Positions 4,410 through 5,984 of a DNA stretch of 5,984 bases are shown piece after piece. The position numbers and the translations under genes are program-made. The notes beneath the pieces are model-generated. The model saw only the letters and a list, made by a program, of their open reading frames with translations, was not told the origin of the DNA and searched no databases. Origin of the DNA: an uncultured Eubacterium sp. (GTDB taxonomy: Bacteria > Bacillota_A > Clostridia > Lachnospirales > Lachnospiraceae); NCBI GenBank assembly GCA_948759685.1, contig CAQBGY010000213.1, positions 1-5,984 of the forward strand, in the 5' to 3' direction. The first letter of the stretch is position 1, and each line of letters opens with the position of its first letter.

Positions 4410-5222
4410 GTGGCTGAATTTCAGGACAGTATGCTATTCTGGCAGAGATGGAATGATAGAGGAGCTAGGGAAAGTATGAGGTATTATCAGTGTGAAAAAT
4501 ATCCAATAGAGTTTGTGGTGTCAGAAAATATTGATAAGCGTTTTGATTCCCATAACCATGTAGGTCATTATATCGTATCGCTGGTCATGCAGGGAGAGGT
4601 TACAGTTTATCTGAAAAATGGGAAATTGGTGTGTCATGAGGGGGATGTATTTACCATTCCGCCGTATGTTGTGCATTCGGTGTGCCAGGAAAGGGAAGCG
4701 TGTCTTCTGTCTATGTGCATAGGAACAGCCTTTGTCACGGAAACGGATGCTGAAACAGCAGAGGGCATAGTTAGGGGCCTATTAAAAGATGCGGTTGGGC
4801 AGGGTATCTTTAGAAAAGCACAGGAAGAAAAACTGCTGGCTTCCATGCAGGCAGTTTTCCGTGTTCGGGATATGGGCGGAAAGGAGATGGACACAGATAT
4901 AAAAATTCTTGCTGACAGGATTACAAGCCACCCGGAATTTGAACTGCCCATAGAGACGCTGGCGGCGGATATTTTTGTCAGCAAATATTATCTCATAAAG
5001 AAATTCAAAAGAAGCGTGGGAATGACGCCGCACCAGTTCTGTATCCAGAACCGCATACGGAAATCACAGGGGCTGCTGGATGAGGAAAAGACGGTCAGCA
5101 GTATTGCCACAGAAATGGGTTTTTATGACCAGAGCCATTTTGACAAGGCTTTTCAGAAGATTGTCGGGATATCCCCGTCAGAATATATCCATTCAAAAAA
5201 GCAGATAGGGCAGAGTACATAG
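4410..5222 (+). CDS. AraC-family transcriptional regulator with N-terminal cupin sensor domain
   Basis: The product (about 270 residues) has an N-terminal cupin-type sensor fold, with FDSHNHVGHYIVSLV near residues 46-60 and a GDVFTIPPYVVHSV segment near 79-92. A linker follows, then a C-terminal double helix-turn-helix of AraC/XylS type. The first helix pair includes IETLAADIFVSKYYLIKKFK and the second includes VSSIATEMGFYDQSHFDKAF followed by GISPSEYI, the family signature. Such proteins bind DNA in the cytoplasm and respond to a small molecule held in the cupin barrel; the ligand is unknown. GTG 4410 has AGGAG four bases upstream. TTG 4407 is too close to that site. ATG 4431 and ATG 4476 (with AGGG five bases upstream) are in frame and possible, and the true start may be one of these. 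It probably controls the flanking flavoprotein and cupin genes. Confidence 0.9.
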   Translation: MAEFQDSMLFWQRWNDRGARESMRYYQCEKYPIEFVVSENIDKRFDSHNHVGHYIVSLVMQGEVTVYLKNGKLVCHEGDVFTIPPYVVHSVCQEREACLLSMCIGTAFVTETDAETAEGIVRGLLKDAVGQGIFRKAQEEKLLASMQAVFRVRDMGGKEMDTDIKILADRITSHPEFELPIETLAADIFVSKYYLIKKFKRSVGMTPHQFCIQNRIRKSQGLLDEEKTVSSIATEMGFYDQSHFDKAFQKIVGISPSEYIHSKKQIGQST

Positions 5223-5305
5223 GGCAATTTTTTACAAGACATGACTGCTTCCGGGGAATATGATTGAAACGTAAGGCAGATCACATATTTTATCGGAGGT
5301 GCAGA

Positions 5306-5689
5306 ATGGATACATTTGAATTGTTTAACAACGGAAAATTAGTTTTGCCCGAAAAGGAGGCTGGCTTTGCAGGGATTGAATGGTCAAAGCATCCGGCTTT
5401 TAAGGGTGTCGAACTGAAACACATTATCACGGCAAAGGATACAGATGGGAAATTCAGCTACCATTTGGTGCGGATTGCGCCCGGCTGCAGCATCGGAAAC
5501 CATATCCATGAAACGCAGTTGGAAACGCATGAGGTAATAAAGGGGAGAGGGAGATGTGTAAATGCAGGTAGCACTATTCCGTATGAGACCGGAACAATCT
5601 CCATCATGCAGGCGGGTGTGCCGCATGAAGTCACTGCAGGTTCAGAGGGATTATATCTGTTTGCCAAGTTTATGCCTGCATTATGTTGA
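5306..5689 (+). CDS. Small single-domain cupin protein
   Basis: This 127-residue protein is one cupin beta barrel. Motif 1 matches the consensus exactly: G60-x5-H66-x-H68-x4-E73-x6-G80. Motif 2 reads G96-x5-Q-A-G104-x2-H107, with Q-A where the consensus has P-x. H66, H68, E73 and H107 are the expected metal ligands, typically for Fe, Mn, Ni or Zn. Proteins of this type range from dioxygenases and isomerases to metabolite-binding proteins, so the reaction cannot be stated. ATG 5306 has CGGAGG six bases upstream; an in-frame TTG at 5264 lacks such a site. The gene follows the AraC-family gene after 83 bases with no clear terminator between, so it probably belongs to the same transcription unit. 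Confidence 0.85.
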   Translation: MDTFELFNNGKLVLPEKEAGFAGIEWSKHPAFKGVELKHIITAKDTDGKFSYHLVRIAPGCSIGNHIHETQLETHEVIKGRGRCVNAGSTIPYETGTISIMQAGVPHEVTAGSEGLYLFAKFMPALC

Positions 5690-5716
5690 ACTGAATAAAA
5701 GGATAATAAGCAAGAC

Positions 5717-5746
5717 CGCCGCTATGGCTCATCGCCATATGCGGCG
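5717..5746 (+). repeat. GC-rich stem-loop downstream of the cupin gene
   Basis: CGCCGC-TATGGC (5717-5728) pairs with GCCATA-T-GCGGCG (5734-5746) around a TCATC loop, with one bulged base. It is the strongest hairpin in the window by GC content. It could end the cupin transcript, but no T run follows directly, so a structural or processing role is equally possible. Confidence 0.55.
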
Positions 5747-5776
5747 CTCTGCCATTTTGATAGGGACAGCCGGGAT

Positions 5777-5950
5777 ATGCGTACACGGCGGTTTGCGTTT
5801 GCGCCACATTGCAGGGGCAGCCGCCCCTATATCGGACGAATGGCGAAAAACTTTAGCCATTTCGGTGATATTCTGAGATTGATTTATAGTCGTTTCGTGC
5901 AAGTGCAATGGCGTTTGATAGGATGCTCCATAATCCGATATAATTTATGA
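5777..5950 (+). CDS. Possible small basic protein, 57 residues, in a longer open frame
   Basis: The frame is open from 5699 to a TGA at 5948-5950, about 83 codons, in the same phase as the cupin gene. Its first ATG is at 5777 and gives a basic product beginning MRTRRFAFAP and ending CSIIRYNL. No good ribosome binding site precedes it; AGGG lies 11 bases upstream. The unbroken length in a more GC-rich stretch and the Arg-rich composition suggest a remnant or conserved leader of a mobile-element gene. The stretch also folds into three hairpins, and the promoter of the next gene lies inside its 3' end. These facts argue that the DNA or RNA structure, not a protein, may be what is kept. Confidence 0.3.
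   Translation: MRTRRFAFAPHCRGSRPYIGRMAKNFSHFGDILRLIYSRFVQVQWRLIGCSIIRYNL
5813..5828 (+). repeat. Short GC hairpin
   Basis: AGGGGC and GCCCCT pair perfectly around a 4-base AGCC loop. It is the second of three hairpins packed between 5717 and 5864. Confidence 0.4.
5837..5864 (+). repeat. Stem-loop, third in the hairpin cluster
   Basis: CGAATGGC (5837-5844) pairs with GCCATTTCG (5856-5864), with one bulged T and an 11-base loop. It is followed by GTGATATTC rather than a T run, so it is not an obvious terminator. Confidence 0.4.
5915..5944 (+). promoter_or_regulatory. Sigma-A type promoter for the gene entering at the right edge
   Basis: TTGATA (5915-5920) and a perfect TATAAT (5939-5944) are separated by 18 bases. 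Transcription would start near 5951, only about 17 bases before the ATG at 5968, leaving just enough leader for the ribosome binding site. Confidence 0.65.
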
Positions 5951-5967
5951 CGGAAAGTGAGGAAAAT

Positions 5968-5984
5968 ATGGATGAAGATAGCGG
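5968..5984 (+). CDS. 5' end of an unidentified gene (partial)
   Basis: ATG 5968 is preceded by GTGAGG (5957-5962) with 5-base spacing and by a strong promoter. Five complete codons (MDEDS) are visible before the window ends, too few for any assignment. An in-frame ATG at 5947 would add seven residues but has no ribosome binding site and would leave almost no leader. Confidence 0.6.

Noticed and set aside
4634..5033. Minus-strand frames inside the AraC-family gene
   Set aside because: They are antisense shadows of a clearly conserved + strand gene.
5562..5876. 104-codon + strand frame across the end of the cupin gene
   Set aside because: It starts inside the cupin gene in another phase and has no start signal.
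3670..5900. ATAGTCGTTTC at 3669-3679 and 5886-5896 as attachment sites flanking the cassette
   Set aside because: An 11-base exact match is expected by chance in a window of this size, and no integrase or matching border structure supports it.

Overview
The window looks like a piece of accessory DNA from a low-GC Gram-positive anaerobe, probably a clostridial or Lachnospiraceae-type Firmicute. This rests on AT-rich intergenic DNA, AGGAG/GGAGG ribosome binding sites, TTG and GTG starts, TATAAT promoter boxes and the gene families seen. No genus can be named from sequence alone. The window reads as a mosaic of at least two DNA segments that meet near position 3240.

Left segment (1 to about 3240, very AT-rich). 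The 3' end of an unidentified + strand gene (1-84) overlaps the end of a convergent caspase-fold peptidase gene (79-801, minus) by six bases. A 17-bp stem-loop and a likely promoter lie upstream of the peptidase gene. Next comes a decayed small reading frame (1142-1393) that ends in an ATGA overlap with a second frame. That second frame is interrupted by a TGA inside a perfect 9-bp inverted repeat, then continues as a 338-residue protein with the marks of a divergent RES domain (toxin-type NAD+-degrading or ADP-ribosylating fold). A 33-bp palindrome and a 133-codon orphan frame (2751-3152) follow. A 35-bp sequence at the start of the decayed frame recurs at the start of the 133-codon frame, matching at 30 of 35 positions. 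A caspase-like protease next to a RES-type effector suggests a defence or toxin island, but no complete known system is recognisable.

Junction and control region (about 3234-3600). On the minus strand a strong ribosome binding site precedes the first ten codons of what looks like a clostridial serine recombinase. The frame then runs into unrelated sequence and stops. Upstream of this broken start lie a hairpin touching its ribosome binding site, five tandem 20-bp repeats (one degenerate) plus one inverted copy, and a perfect 14-bp inverted repeat. This resembles an operator, recombinase-binding or replication-origin array of a mobile element.

Right segment (about 3600-5984, less AT-rich). 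A terminator and an extended -10 promoter precede three co-directional genes: a flavodoxin-fold (iron-sulfur) flavoprotein, an AraC-family regulator with a cupin sensor domain, and a small single-domain cupin protein. They look like a small regulated redox or stress cassette. A hairpin-rich stretch with a long open frame follows. A well-formed promoter then leads into a new gene that starts 17 bases before the window ends.
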